A stretch of 64,000 nucleotides of DNA, from positions 25,065,445 to 25,129,444 of the forward strand of contig NC_049983.1 in NCBI RefSeq assembly GCF_000003815.2. Direction: 5' to 3'. Positions 53,155 to 63,976 of this stretch are shown one piece after another (position 1 is the first letter of the stretch; each line of letters begins with the position of its first letter). Origin of the DNA: Branchiostoma floridae (taxonomy: Eukaryota > Chordata > Leptocardii > Amphioxiformes > Branchiostomatidae). The position numbers and the translations under genes are program-made. The notes below the pieces were generated by a model. It did not search any database, had not been told where the DNA came from, and worked only from the letters and a program-made list of their open reading frames with translations.

Positions 53155-55621
53155 ACACACACACACACATACAGACACACATACAGACAAACACACACAT
53201 GCATTTAAACAGAAAAAAATACTCCACTCCCTTGGTTGTAATAACCACCCACCTGTCCCTCTATCTTAGTCAGCCTCATCCTGTCCTCCGGAGGAACCTC
53301 CTGCCATCTCCCGTCCACGTACTTGCGGAGTCGCCCGTTTCCCTCCCGGGTCCACGGGCAGTTTTCTATAAGCTGTACCAGCAGGATGGGGATGTTGTGG
53401 GTGTTTAACAGGCGGTGGGTCGTGCTCAGGGGGAGGCTGGGAAGAGAGGGAGGGAAGTTTACACGACTTTTCTCACTTCATTCAGGTGAAAAATGAGTAC
53501 CAAGCTTCGACTAGGGCTGACTTCCTCGGATAGGACATTAAATGGAGGTCCTTTGTTTGGGGAGAGCCACATCCAGTTTTTGTCAAGGAATGGACAATTC
53601 ACTGCAATTTCTATGACTTGGGTAAGTCCAATTTTTGTGTTGGAAATTGAACTTTTTCAGAATACATCCTCACCTGTCCAGGTGGTCAGTGATGTACCTC
53701 AGTATCGTCACAGCCTTCACTGCTACATCAAAGTCTAGCGCTCGCTGCTGTTTCTTCAGGTCCTGCGACAAACAATGGTGGGGAGATGAGTTCATATAAG
53801 ACAACAAAGCTGTCAAAGGACAGGGTATGCAGCAAGAGCACATAACCTAACAGTTATACTAGTAGTAGTAACAGTCTTATGCCATTCAAAGCATAGAATA
53901 CCAATGGCACAGCATAGTACACAAATGTCGTCAACAAAGTCCAGTTTATATGAGCTTTGTAATGTTTGGATGCATACTGACCTCAAACGTAGTTGGATGC
54001 TCCACAAACTCTCTGATGTTGGGAGCTGTCTCGACATCTTCTGTCTCTTCATGATCAGGTGACCTTTGAAACAGAGGGATTCTGTTACCTTAACTTGCAG
54101 AGTACAATATCGAGAAATAATGAAATCTGTCCTTATACATCTGAGTGCATGTCTGTGCTTCAACTTTCAGACGGCTGATTCTCTCCCAAGTTTGAGTAGT
54201 TTGGAGTTTCATTCCTACCTGGCTATCAGGTCAACAATCTTCCTGTAGCAGTAGTCCAACAGGTCCAACATGGTGTCTTCAGCAGACTCACATGTGTCCT
54301 ACAGAAGGGAAGGAAGGATGTATTAATGTACCAATTTTTGGTACCAAGTATTTATTCATAATGATAATTACAATCCTAAAAAGGAAGGGAGGAATGTATT
54401 ATTTTAAAGTTCAAGTATTTTTCATCACAATAATCATAATCCTCACGCATTATAACCACATATATTGATTTCAAAAGGTCCTTTACAGATATCTAATTAA
54501 TCCCACCTTATGGTACATGATGGTTTCCAGTAGGTTGATGATGGTGGCTTCATGGTACAACTGGGATGAAAAGACACAAGTACAGTTTGTAGATTCTGAA
54601 CTATAACAGCAAGGCTTTTTCATATAAAAAAATAAGAATTCAGTACAGAAACAAAAAAAACTACCACTACCAGTATTTGCTTGGGGACACAAATGACCGG
54701 TAAAATCTGACGGCTTTTTTTGAAGATCATGCTCTCTTGTACATATACAGTGTCTATTTCTGTCACATGACTTTAACACACTATCTGTTTGACCTACAAA
54801 ATTAGACTGTGAGTTGGGTGACCTATGACAAAGATTAGATAGGAAGCTATGAACTCACCACAGTATAGACAGGAATGGTGCTGGAAGGTTGGAAATCCAT
54901 CCTGACTAGCAGGGAGAAAATCTTCTGTGTCCAAACTTCTACTGCTAACAGCTCATGGATCAGCACGGGGATCTGGGGTATAGGAATGAAGAAATTATCA
55001 AAGAAACTCAGATTATAGTGTCACGCTTATATTCATATACATTCATGTTGTTCCTGTGCTCTCTCCACTTGAAAAATAAAAAAAAGTCAATGAAACAAAA
55101 GAAAACTTGATTTGGCATTTGTGGTCATGCAGCTACTACAACTATTATGAAGCCTTAAATAGTGCATGTGCATGGCTTTGTATAACATCACAAGTAAATA
55201 GGTGAATGCAATAACAATGCCAATGGCAATAGAACTGAAACTCTGTCACAATATTAACATTCCTACCTAAAAGGAAGTAAAAATCAAAATTTACACCTGT
55301 TAACTTGTAAGCCCAACAGGGTTATTTTTTACTTCCTTCAGGTAGAAGTTTTAACCTGGGTTGCACTAACAACACTTGAAGGCTACAAGTGTTGTTTAAG
55401 TGCAAGCCATATTTTAGCAAATGTCAAACTATTGATCATGACACTTAAACTAATCTAAAGGGTTAATCTTCAGATTTGATTAGTAAAAATTATCAGTGAC
55501 ATCTTTCCTCACCTTGTCATACGAGACCAGGAACTCCTTAACGAACTCATCCTCGTTAGTAGATGCACTGATGATGGCCTGCATGTTCAACTTCTCGATG
55601 TACTCATGCTGCTTCATCCAT
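50585..55621 (-). CDS. ZMYND10: ZMYND10 dynein-arm assembly factor (5' exon not found)
   Basis: Twelve exons: 55621-55513, 54972-54859, 54560-54507, 54298-54219, 54063-53982, 53762-53674, 53436-53253, 52877-52788, 52418-52293, 51772-51651, 51158-51033 and 50663-50585, all GT-AG and in phase, 418 residues. Only about 30 N-terminal residues are missing relative to human ZMYND10 (440). Diagnostic segments are [41 protein letters not shown] and [10 protein letters not shown]-like [10 protein letters not shown]. The C-terminal MYND zinc finger begins [21 protein letters not shown] and ends with ECQVNHW and KKAC. ZMYND10 is a cytoplasmic co-chaperone that, with LRRC6/DNAAF11, assembles axonemal dynein arms of motile cilia (established). 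The first listed exon enters in phase 2, so at least one upstream coding exon exists; I could not identify it between 55622 and 61650. Confidence 0.93.
52493..52540 (-). pseudogene. Duplicated ZMYND10 exon fragment, possible cassette exon
   Basis: A copy of the start of exon 52418-52293 lies 122 bases upstream, with its own CCCCAG acceptor. The copy reads [16 protein letters not shown] and then meets CACCAG|GTAGAG, a usable donor, making a 48-base in-frame segment. Without that donor, read-through stops at the true exon boundary (TGA formed from CAGGTGAGAG). The similarity continues into the region that would encode ELQRYLEHL, as in the true exon. Confidence 0.6.
53038..53203. repeat. CA/ACAC microsatellite
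   Basis: About 165 bases dominated by (CA)n with ACAGACAC interruptions, in a ZMYND10 intron. Open frames on both strands across it are compositional. Confidence 0.9.
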
Positions 55622-56198
55622 CTGTAGATAACAAACATTAGAATGAATGAAAGACCTTTATTCATGCCTCGAGATAGCTGTGTCAGTATACTATAGTAGA
55701 TTTGCATGCAACCAGCAACCACATCATGGCATAACACGCATTATATCTACGTATCATAACATTTGATATGGGTGTTTCGGACTGGTCCATACAATGATAC
55801 ATTACGATTTCCCAGGGGCTTCTACCTGTATCATGGATACTTTCAAAGCTCTCTTGAGTCTTTACTGGATTTTGATAATAGAAATTCCTAACATGTTTTG
55901 TAGGCGATTCTACGTACCGGTGGCCATGCTGGTACCTCGGGTGATATGTAAATATGTAATAGGCCGTGTTAAACATTAGTTTTGTACTGAATTTTTCAAA
56001 TATATAACCATCTGATAGAATGTCCTTGATATAACAATTACTCATGTCACTAACAACCACCAACGAAATTACTAGTACATGATCTTTACAACAAGTAATG
56101 GTTGATAACGTTAAATATTAGTTCTGTGTAAATTTCAACAGAAAGCTGGTAACGAGAATGGATATGTATATCACATGTTGAGAACTTACGAAACAGAA
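55622..56198. other. Upstream of ZMYND10 exons, nothing recognised
   Basis: Probably intron. A long open frame on the minus strand (56063-55683) has no family resemblance and ends before the splice acceptor of the first ZMYND10 exon seen. Confidence 0.35.
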
Positions 56199-56270
56199 AT
56201 TAGAAAATTATTTAAATTTTGAATCGAGAAAATTTCTCGATTCAAATCAAAATTTAAATAATTTTCTAAT
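56199..56270. repeat. 72-base near-perfect palindrome
   Basis: ATTAGAAAATTATTTAAATTT then TGAATCGAGAAA is followed directly by its reverse complement with almost no loop. It can form a cruciform or long hairpin. Confidence 0.8.
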
Positions 56271-56276
56271 ATGGGC

Positions 56277-56540
56277 TAGGCCCTCTCACTATGCCCACAG
56301 TGCTCGAGCGGGTGTAAATGCGTTAGGTTTGGAGCGTAATTGAGTCAGACTTGAGTCGTATACCTCTGTTGACCGTTTCACGACTATCCTGCCCACCAAA
56401 ACACGACTGTGAGGCCGAATCCCTTGAGTCCCATCGATAAAATACGACTGTGTGTTGACTAATATACGACGAGGTCGGTAATCAGACGTATACAGTCGTA
56501 TTTTGGTCGACGTCCAGAGGAAAGGTCAATAGAGGTCATC
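56277..56540. repeat. Dispersed repeat with CCCACAGTGCTCGAGC end
   Basis: CCCACAGTGCTCGAGCGGGT and following AGTCGTATA/ACGACTGT blocks recur in inverted orientation at about 61370-61600 (GACCTGCTCGAGCACTGTGGG). The two copies face each other across 5 kb. Family unknown. Confidence 0.5.
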
Positions 56541-56724
56541 AGATGCGTTATAGCCTGGTTATCCAAATAAACAAACTGTAAGTTAGTCGGATGAGCTAGG
56601 CGTTTACTACGTTTGTCTGCCTTGTTCAGTTGTTGATTTTTAACCCCCTTAGGTAAAATGAGGTCGCATGATTTTTTTCCAAACTATTTTCATTTCTTTT
56701 GCAGGATATTACTTGTAAAATTAT

Positions 56725-57755
56725 GCTATAGGCTAACGTTCGTTTTCTTTCGTTCCGTTTTGTAACAGTTTGTTACAGTTCGTTATGTTTAGCTCCGTTT
56801 CGTTACATTTTGTTTTCTTTCGTTCCGTTGTGTTATAGTTCGTTATGTTTCATTCCGTTGCGTTAACGTTACAGTTCCTTTGATCCAACCCATAACGTAT
56901 AAGTTTTATCAAAATGAAAGCTGCTAAATGGTAGCTGGTCTTCTGACGTCCTGGGCGTCTACGTTTTATAATTAGGCCGTTCCATTTCGTTTCCATCAAA
57001 TTATCGTTCCGCTTCGTTCCAATTATTTCATTTTAGTTCCGTTTGGTTCCGTTTCGCTCTATTCCATTCTGTTCAAGCTTTATTAATTTTGCGTTCTGTT
57101 TCGTTCATTTTCGTACCGTTTTGTTTCATTTCATTCATGTTGTTGAATTTGGTTACCTTTCGTTATATTTCGTTACGCTTCGTTACAGTTCGTTCCGTTT
57201 TGTTATAGTTCGTTGTATTTCGTTCCGTTTCGTTACGGTTCGTTCCGTTTTGTAACAGTTTGTTGCGTTTCGTTACATTTCGTTAGTTAGTTTTCTTTCG
57301 TTTTGTTTTGTCATGGTTCGTTATATTTCATTCCGTCTCGTTACAGTTCGTTTTCTTTCATTCCGTTTTGTAACAGTTTGTTACAGTTCGTTATGTTTAG
57401 CTCCGTTTCGTTACATTTTGTTTTCTTTTGTTCCGTTTAGCTATAGTTCGTTATACTTCATTCCGTTTCGTTACATTTCGTTCCGTTTTGTAATAGTTTG
57501 TTCCGTTTCGTTACATTTCGTTCCGTTTCGTTATATTTCGTTCCGTTTCGTTCCCTTTCGTTATAGTTCATTTTCTTTCGTTCCGTTTTGTTATTGTTCG
57601 TTCCGTTTCGTTATAGTTCATTTTCTGTCGTTCCGTCTTGTTATAGTTCGTTATATTTCGTTGCGTTTCGTGACATTTCGTTCCGTTTTGTAACAGTTTG
57701 TTCCATTTCGTTATATTTCGTTCCATCTCGTTTCCGTTTCAAACTTTTCATTGTT
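56725..57755. repeat. 1-kb TTCGTTCCGTTTCGTTA tandem array
   Basis: Dozens of degenerate 5- to 17-base units built from TTCGTT, TTCCGT and TTCGTTA. Long open frames of the YSSFRFVPFRY type come from the repeat and are not genes. The complementary array occurs at 59813-60010. Confidence 0.9.
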
Positions 57756-58234
57756 CTTGTCAAAATTGTTTTACTATATGTTGTCGTGATGTCTGTTGAG
57801 GCTAGTCGAAATATTTCTGGAGTCCCTGTGCAAATACGAACAACATGAGTTATGTGAAATGTCAAGGTTGTTAGCAAATATACCTGTATATTGCATAGTC
57901 TATCTGTAGTTATACTTTATATTGTAATTGTCGAACTTGTGAATTGAATCAATTGACGAACTCGAGAACTGGTAATTATAGTAAGGTAGTAATGTTTTAC
58001 TAGTGGTCCGCACCATGATCGCCGTCTATGTTTAGTAATTCCAATCTTTCTTAAAGTGCAAACTGTTACTTACCTTGTTTAGACGACGTGTGTGGTTTTC
58101 GTTGGTAGTTTGTCTCACTGGCCGAAATGATGGATGTTTGATTACGACGGAATAATTATAAGAGAAGCACATGGGATTCGGTTTTGAAAATCGTTTTATT
58201 TTTGTCGTTATTCTGTGTATGTGCTTGTGTATAT

Positions 58235-58651
58235 TTATCGTGTGACGTATAACATTGTGCGTATGTATAATAAAGTTGTTTTGTTGTTGTTACAACATTT
58301 AGATACACAACAAGATGACGGCATACCATACTCAAGCTTGCAGCTTATTTTGGTGTTGCCATCAACAGACTGGTAACTAGGTTGCGAGAGTAAGTTTGAA
58401 CTTAAAGTACCGAGACGAATACGAGCGAGAAGACGCACATACAGATTTTATTACTGTTTTCTTAAAATGTGGAAGACTTACCAGGAATGACCCATCTGCC
58501 AAGTTGTGATACATCCTAACAACTGAAGGTTATGTTTATTACAAAGATCAAAGGAAGTGCATTCTGATACTTGGTATTAGATCTCTTAATTTATATTTTG
58601 TCTAGTTTGACCATGAATGATGTTATAGAAAATTGACTAATATGGCGGCGG
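58235..58651. other. Spacer, no recognised gene
   Basis: AT-rich DNA inside the interval bounded by the inverted TTCGTT arrays. No supported exon. Confidence 0.35.
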
Positions 58652-58860
58652 TCAGATAGTTTTTCCAATCCAGGTACGGCAAGGAGAGAAGAGTACGAAG
58701 GCGCCCTGATACATGATGACATCAGCTGTAGTTAAAGAGCATTCATATTGTACACGTTCGATGAGTGGAGAGTCTAAAGAAGTGCGACCGTGCCAAACTA
58801 CGCTGCCATATTCGAGTAGGGGACGGATACAAGATTTGTACAAGTATATGATTTTTACAA
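58652..58860 (-). pseudogene. Non-LTR retrotransposon reverse transcriptase fragment
   Basis: The minus strand encodes YKSCIRPLLEYGSVVWHG, then a segment with IERVQ. This matches the thumb-side region found after the catalytic core in LINE reverse transcriptases (Y.S.IRP.LEY...W). It is about 60 residues long, has no catalytic residues and degenerates on both sides, so it is a dead fragment. Confidence 0.7.
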
Positions 58861-59303
58861 CTTTACAAGGAGCTTAGATGTAAGTTTACTGAAGATTGAA
58901 ACAGTTTTATATGCATTGGCTAGCATTAAACTTTTTTATTCGGACGTTTGCATCAGTTTTGGGATTCCAAGAAAATGTCATCTATATAATCAAATCAACA
59001 TAGCCTTACCTGGTCAGTGGGTTGGATGTGGAGGAGGACTGGAGAGTTTTGTTGTGTTACTTACTTTTTCTCTCCTCTCTGAAATTATACAGTACGATTA
59101 TAATGAATTCGGAAAAGATCGATGAGATTACAAATAGCTATATCTTTCATAGAATAAACATGTGATATACTCTAGCCTTCAATGTTCTGTATTCATGACA
59201 TCGTCGCCATGGAGCCACTGCACATCGCCTCCAACACAGTTGTCCGCTTAGCTAACGTGTTTGCAAAGTTCAGACCTTGAAGTCCGGATTTACGATGTGT
59301 TGT

Positions 59304-59554
59304 AAAGGCCGGCTCTCTCACTTGACGCGCGGCACGCTTGCGGCATTGCTGCGTTCGTTCACTGCGTCACTGTTTTGTTATTTTCTTCGATTTTTTATGA
59401 TTCAGATATTGCGCAATACGTAAAGGTATAACATAAAAGACGACAAAATATACAACAAGTAAGAAAATTCGTTCTTTATCTCTGAAATTCGTTGAGCATC
59501 TTCCGAACGCAGCAATGCAGCAAGCGTGCCGCACGTCAAGTGAGAGGGGGCCTT
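59304..59554. mobile_element. TIR element with AAGGCCGGCTCTCTCACTTGAC ends
   Basis: Left arm to about 59356 and right arm 59503-59554 are inverted copies of about 50 bases, including CGGCACGCTTGC/GCAAGCGTGCCG and CTGCGTTCG/CGAACGCAG. The 145-base centre is AT-rich and non-coding. Confidence 0.75.
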
Positions 59555-59812
59555 AAGTGTCATACAAAATCCATTGCGATTTCTAACTTGGCAAGTAATA
59601 CCGTAGGTAGCATGTACATACTCCGTGACATACTTATGTTTTTCATGCTGCGTTGCGTTTTCTTTCTTATTGAGTGTGACATAGTGTTGATTACGGTTTC
59701 ACCAGTATTTGTTACATGACTTCGTTACCGAACCTGGCGTGTTTGTGTGTATTGTGTTTAGTACTAGCTTAATGTTTGCTTGACTGTGTGCTGTCAATAT
59801 AACGGTCTATAA

Positions 59813-60010
59813 CAAAACGAAATATAACGAAACGGAATAAACTGTTTCAAAACGAAACGGAAAGTTAACGAAACGGAACGAAATATAACGAACTATAACA
59901 AAACGAAACAAATTGTAACGAAATGCAACGAAACATAACAGAATGTAACGACGTTAATAAAATGGAACAAAACGGTACGAAAATAAACGAAATAGAACGA
60001 AAAATTAATG
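59813..60010. repeat. Inverted partner of the TTCGTT array
   Basis: Units of AACGAAACGGAACGAAATATAACGA are the reverse complement of the 56.7-57.8 kb array. It ends sharply at about 60005. Confidence 0.85.
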
Positions 60011-60299
60011 AACAGCTGGCAACACATCGTGCACAAAGCAACCAGAGAAAATCACACAGCTTGCTTGCTCATTTGCTTGGCAGTATCCAATTACCGCAAG
60101 CCCTAAGCAAACAGAGGTAACGCTTACCTGGTCCACAATACCGAAAACACGTGAATGCAGCAAAAGGGAACATCACCTAGCTACAATATACACCTAGGGA
60201 CTTCGAATTTCACTGTATAATTCCCTTGTCAACATGAGTAAAAATGTTATTTATGATATAGAAATCAATAAAGTCATTTGAATATAAGATTCGGGGAGA

Positions 60300-60410
60300 A
60301 AAAAAATACCGACGTCCAGCGAGACTCGATCCGACTTCATCACAATTCTAGTAGAAACCGCCCAACCTACTCTCTTATACCACTGAGCCACGGAAGACTT
60401 TCCTTTTTGT
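60300..60410 (-). tRNA. tRNA-like sequence (SINE head or pseudo-tRNA)
   Basis: Read on the minus strand: TTCCGTGGCTCAGTGGTATA (A-box) and, after a 55-base interval, GTCGGATCGAGTCTCGC (B-box-like GGATCGAGTC). The stems do not close cleanly by eye and no plausible anticodon loop was fixed, so a pseudogene or SINE head is more likely than a working tRNA. Confidence 0.35.
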
Positions 60411-60639
60411 CGTCTTTGACTAGAGCCTTTATACATGACGGTGCGTGATTGCGCAACAAAGACAAAATTAATGATCGTGAAAAAACTTGTCATTGTTCCA
60501 TCTTTATAGTAAACGGAGTATTTACACATGGTGTTAAAAATTGAACTTAGAAAAGATTATGCAACGTTATTAATATATGCTTCACTGTTGCCTTGCGTTC
60601 TTGAATAGTACGTAAAGGACTGTTCTGTCGGCGTGCGGG

Positions 60640-60720
60640 TGTTAGGTCAATCAGTAGCGCGTCTGCATTGCGATACATGGCTGCCAGAAATGGCGCCGGT
60701 TCGAATCCTACCTTGTCTTA
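60640..60720 (+). tRNA. Second tRNA-like or SINE-like B-box segment
   Basis: GGTCAATCAGTAGCGCGTC and GCGCCGGTTCGAATCCTACC resemble A- and B-box promoter motifs about 50 bases apart. Stem pairing is poor. Probably a SINE head remnant. Confidence 0.3.
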
Positions 60721-61185
60721 CATGTATGTTATGTGTGAATCTGCAATAATAATCTTACACATTTACTACGCACTTTCAGCATTCCTCAGAGAAGCTCATG
60801 TGTAATATCTGTACAAAATTAACAAGTAACGTTAATCCATGTTGGAAATTCTAATATTTCATTTTGCCGACTAAAACATACAAAAAATAGAACTAACCTA
60901 ATTTTACAGCAGCTGTCTTAACAGCTTGTCCTAAAATATTCAACATGTAAATACATATAGTACGTTAAGGACGTTATAGATATTTTTTTATTCAGTGATG
61001 ACAAACACAACCTTGTCTACATCCTTGAAGTTTCTCTCGGTGCTTGATTGCTTATTTTACTCTTACCCTAATTAAGGTGTTTGAAAAGACCGAAATTTCC
61101 ATGCCCCGACGCACGGTGTTTATAACCAGAATCCATGTAAAACATATACCAGAGCACGTGGAACCTCTAGATGCCAATCATTCCG

Positions 61186-61323
61186 GTAGCCACGGAAACA
61201 GTCACCACGGTGACGTGCGTCGCCATGCCGTCACTCACCGGAGTTGCCATGGCGCCGGACTGTCTCCGAGTCAGCCATTTTTGTTTCGGTAGTCTTGGCA
61301 ACGTTACTTGTCGTCAAGGCAAC
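61186..61323. promoter_or_regulatory. RFX X-box cluster (possible ciliary-gene promoter)
   Basis: Full X-box-like sites GTAGCCACGGAAAC (61186-61199) and GTCACCACGGTGAC (61201-61214) are followed by half-site-rich GTTGCCATGG (61243), CTTGGCAACG (61294) and AAGGCAAC (61316). X-boxes bound by RFX factors mark promoters of ciliary genes, of which ZMYND10 is one (established). The distance to the first ZMYND10 exon seen is 5.6 kb. Confidence 0.4.
61239..61278 (-). CDS. Candidate first exon downstream of X-boxes
   Basis: CAAAAATGGCTGACTCGG gives an ATG at 61278 in good initiation context, and 14 codons later CTCCG|GTGAGT is a strong donor (end 61239, phase 1). It cannot join directly to the phase-2 first ZMYND10 exon seen, so another exon would be needed. 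It may be chance or belong to a different gene. Confidence 0.2.
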
Positions 61324-61656
61324 TCAGGTAGGTTTCCAGTCGTGATTAGAACACAACCCGATTCCAACTTTCTAGTCGTTATTCATGCGGTTTTGAGTCG
61401 TAAGGTGGAACAGGTGAGAAAATGGTCGTAATTCAGTAGGGAATGTCCCACCTGACGACTGGCTTACACCCCGTTCCCGACCCGCAGGAAAATTGGTCAG
61501 CCATTCACGACCCAAACACTGCTGTGGGCCAAACACGACCGACGACCCATTCACGCCTAATGTTTGACTGATCAACGACCTGCTCGAGCACTGTGGGAAG
61601 GGAGAGAGAGACTATTACATGTATGTCCAGATACAAGTGCCTTCCTAAAGACGTAG

Positions 61657-61818
61657 NNNNNNNNNNNNNNNNNNNNNNNNNNNNNNNNNNNNNNNNNNNN
61701 NNNNNNNNNNNNNNNNNNNNNNNNNNNNNNNNNNNNNNNNNNNNNNNNNNNNNNNNNNNNNNNNNNNNNNNNNNNNNNNNNNNNNNNNNNNNNNNNNNNN
61801 NNNNNNNNNNNNNNNNNN
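61657..61818. other. Assembly gap (162 N)
   Basis: A run of N immediately before the CATCC satellite. The assembly probably failed in the repeat. Confidence 0.98.
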
Positions 61819-61854
61819 CAGACACTCTTATGTACTCTCAGTTCATCCTGTGTA

Positions 61855-63976
61855 TGATAGATCCTCATGCATCCCTGTGCATTCCCATTCTCCTACGCAT
61901 CCTCATGCATCCCTGTGCATTCCCATTCATCCTACGCATCCTTATGCATCCCCGTGCATCCTAATTCATCCGACGCATTCCCGTGCATCCACATTCATCC
62001 TACGCATCCCCGTGCATTCCCATTCATCCTACGCATCCTTATGCATCCCCGTGCAACCCCATTCATCCTACGCATCCACATGCATCCCCGTGCATTCCCA
62101 TTCATCCTACGCATCCTCATGCATCCCTGTGCATCCTCATGCATCCCTGTGCATTCCCATTCATCCTACCCATCCTCATGCATCCCTGTGCATCCTTGTT
62201 CATCCGACGCATTCCCGTGCATCCCCATTCATCCTACGCATCTTCGTGCACCCCCATTCATCCTACGCATCCTTATGCATCCCCGTGCAACCCCATTCAT
62301 CCTACGCATCCTCGTGCATCCCTGTGCATTCCCATTCATCCTACGCATCCTCATGCATCCCTGTGCATCCTCATGCATCCCTGTGCATTCCCATTCATCC
62401 TACGCATCCTCATGCATCCCCGTGCATCCTTATTCATCCTACGCACCCTCATGCATCCTCATGCATCCCTGTGCATCCCCATTCATCCTACGCACCCTCA
62501 TGCATCCCCATTCATCCTACGCATCCTCATGCATCCCCATTCATCTTACGCACCCTCATGCATCCTCATGCATCCCCGTGCGTTCCCATTCATCCTACGC
62601 ATCCTCATGCATCCCCGTGTATCCACATTCATCCTACGCATCCCCGTGCATTCCCATTCATCCTACGCATCCTTATGCATCCTCGTGCATTCCCATTCAT
62701 CCTAAGCATCCTCATGCATCCCTGTGCATCCCCATTCATCGTACGTATCCTCATGCATCCCCGTGCATCCTTATTCATCCTACGCATCCTCATGCATTCC
62801 CATTCATCCTACGCATCCTCATGCATCCCTGTGCATTCCCATTCATCCTACGCATCCTCATGCATCCCTGTGCATTCCCATTCATCCTACGCATCCACAT
62901 GCATCCCCGTGCATTCCCATTCATCCTACGCATCCTCATGCATCCCCGTGCATCCACATTCATCCTACGCATCCCCGTGCATTCCCATTCATCCTACGCA
63001 TCCTTATGCATCCCCGTGCAACCCCATTCATCCTACGCATCCACATTCATCCTACGCATTCCCATTCATCCTACGCATCTTCATGCATCCCTGTGCATCC
63101 TCATGCATCCCTGTGCATTCCCATTCATCCTACCCATCCTCATGCATCCCTGTGCATCCTTGTTCATCCGACGCATTCCCGTGCATCCCCATTCATCCTA
63201 CGCATTTTCGTGCACCCCCATTCATCCTACGCATCCTTATGCATCCCCGTGCAACCCCATTCATCCTACGCATCCTCATGCATCCCTGTGCATTCCCATT
63301 CATCCTACGCATTCTCATGCATCCCTGTGCATCCTCATGCATCCCTGTGCATTCCCATTCATCCTACGCATCCTCATGCATCCCCGTGCATCCTTATTCA
63401 TCCTACGCACCCTCATGCATCCTCATGCATCTCTGTGCATCCCCATTCATCCTACCCATCCTCATGCATCCCTGTGCATCCTTGTTCATCCGACGCATTC
63501 CCGTGCAACCCCATTCATCCTACGCATCCACATTCATCCTACGCATTCCCATTCATGCATCCCTGTGCATCCTCATGCATCCCTGTGCATTCCCATTCAT
63601 CCTACCCATCCTCATGCATCCCTGTGCATCCTTGTTCATCCGACGCATTCCCGTGCATCCCCATTCATCCTACGCATTTTCGTGCACCCCCATTCATCCT
63701 ACGCATCCTCATGCATCCCCGTGCATCCACATTCATCCTACGCATCCCCGTGCATTCCCATTCATCCTACGCATCCTTATGCATCCCCGTGCAACCCCAT
63801 TCATCCTACGCATCCACATTCATCCTACGCATTCCCATTCATCCTACGCATCTTCATGCATCCCTGTGCATCCTCATGCATCCCTGTGCATTCCCATTCA
63901 TCCTACCCATCCTCATGCATCCCTGTGCATCCTTGTTCATCCGACGCATTCCCGTGCATCCCCATTCATCCTACGC
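61855..63976. repeat. CATCC-rich satellite array
   Basis: More than 2.1 kb of tandem DNA built from ATGCATCC, TACGCATCC, GTGCATTCC and CATTCATCC blocks, arranged in higher-order units (for example CCCATTCATCCTACGCATCC followed by TCATGCATCCCTGTGCATT). Identical segments of 100-200 bases recur (around 63000, 63530 and 63780). Open frames on both strands of MHPHSSYAS type are repeat artefacts. The array ends near 63976. Confidence 0.93.

Noticed and set aside
52906-53269. Cys/Val-rich and His/Thr-rich frames
   Set aside because: They come from a CA microsatellite.
55683-56063. 126-codon minus-strand frame upstream of ZMYND10
   Set aside because: No similarity to the ZMYND10 N-terminus, and it ends before the acceptor at 55621.
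57043-57877. Open frames of 60-126 codons rich in Phe, Arg, Ser and Tyr on both strands
   Set aside because: They are translations of the TTCGTTCCGTT tandem array and have no splice context or family match.
58016-58130. Donor-like CAAG|GTAAGT on the minus strand as a ZMYND10 first exon
   Set aside because: In the phase required by the next exon a stop lies two codons before the donor; it could at most be untranslated.
61505-61964. Frames crossing the second N run
   Set aside because: Mostly unknown residues, with the rest from repeats.
61983-62972. 240-codon plus-strand frame (HPTHPHASP repeats) and a minus-strand Met/Arg-rich frame
   Set aside because: Both are read from the CATCC satellite, which is open in several frames by composition.
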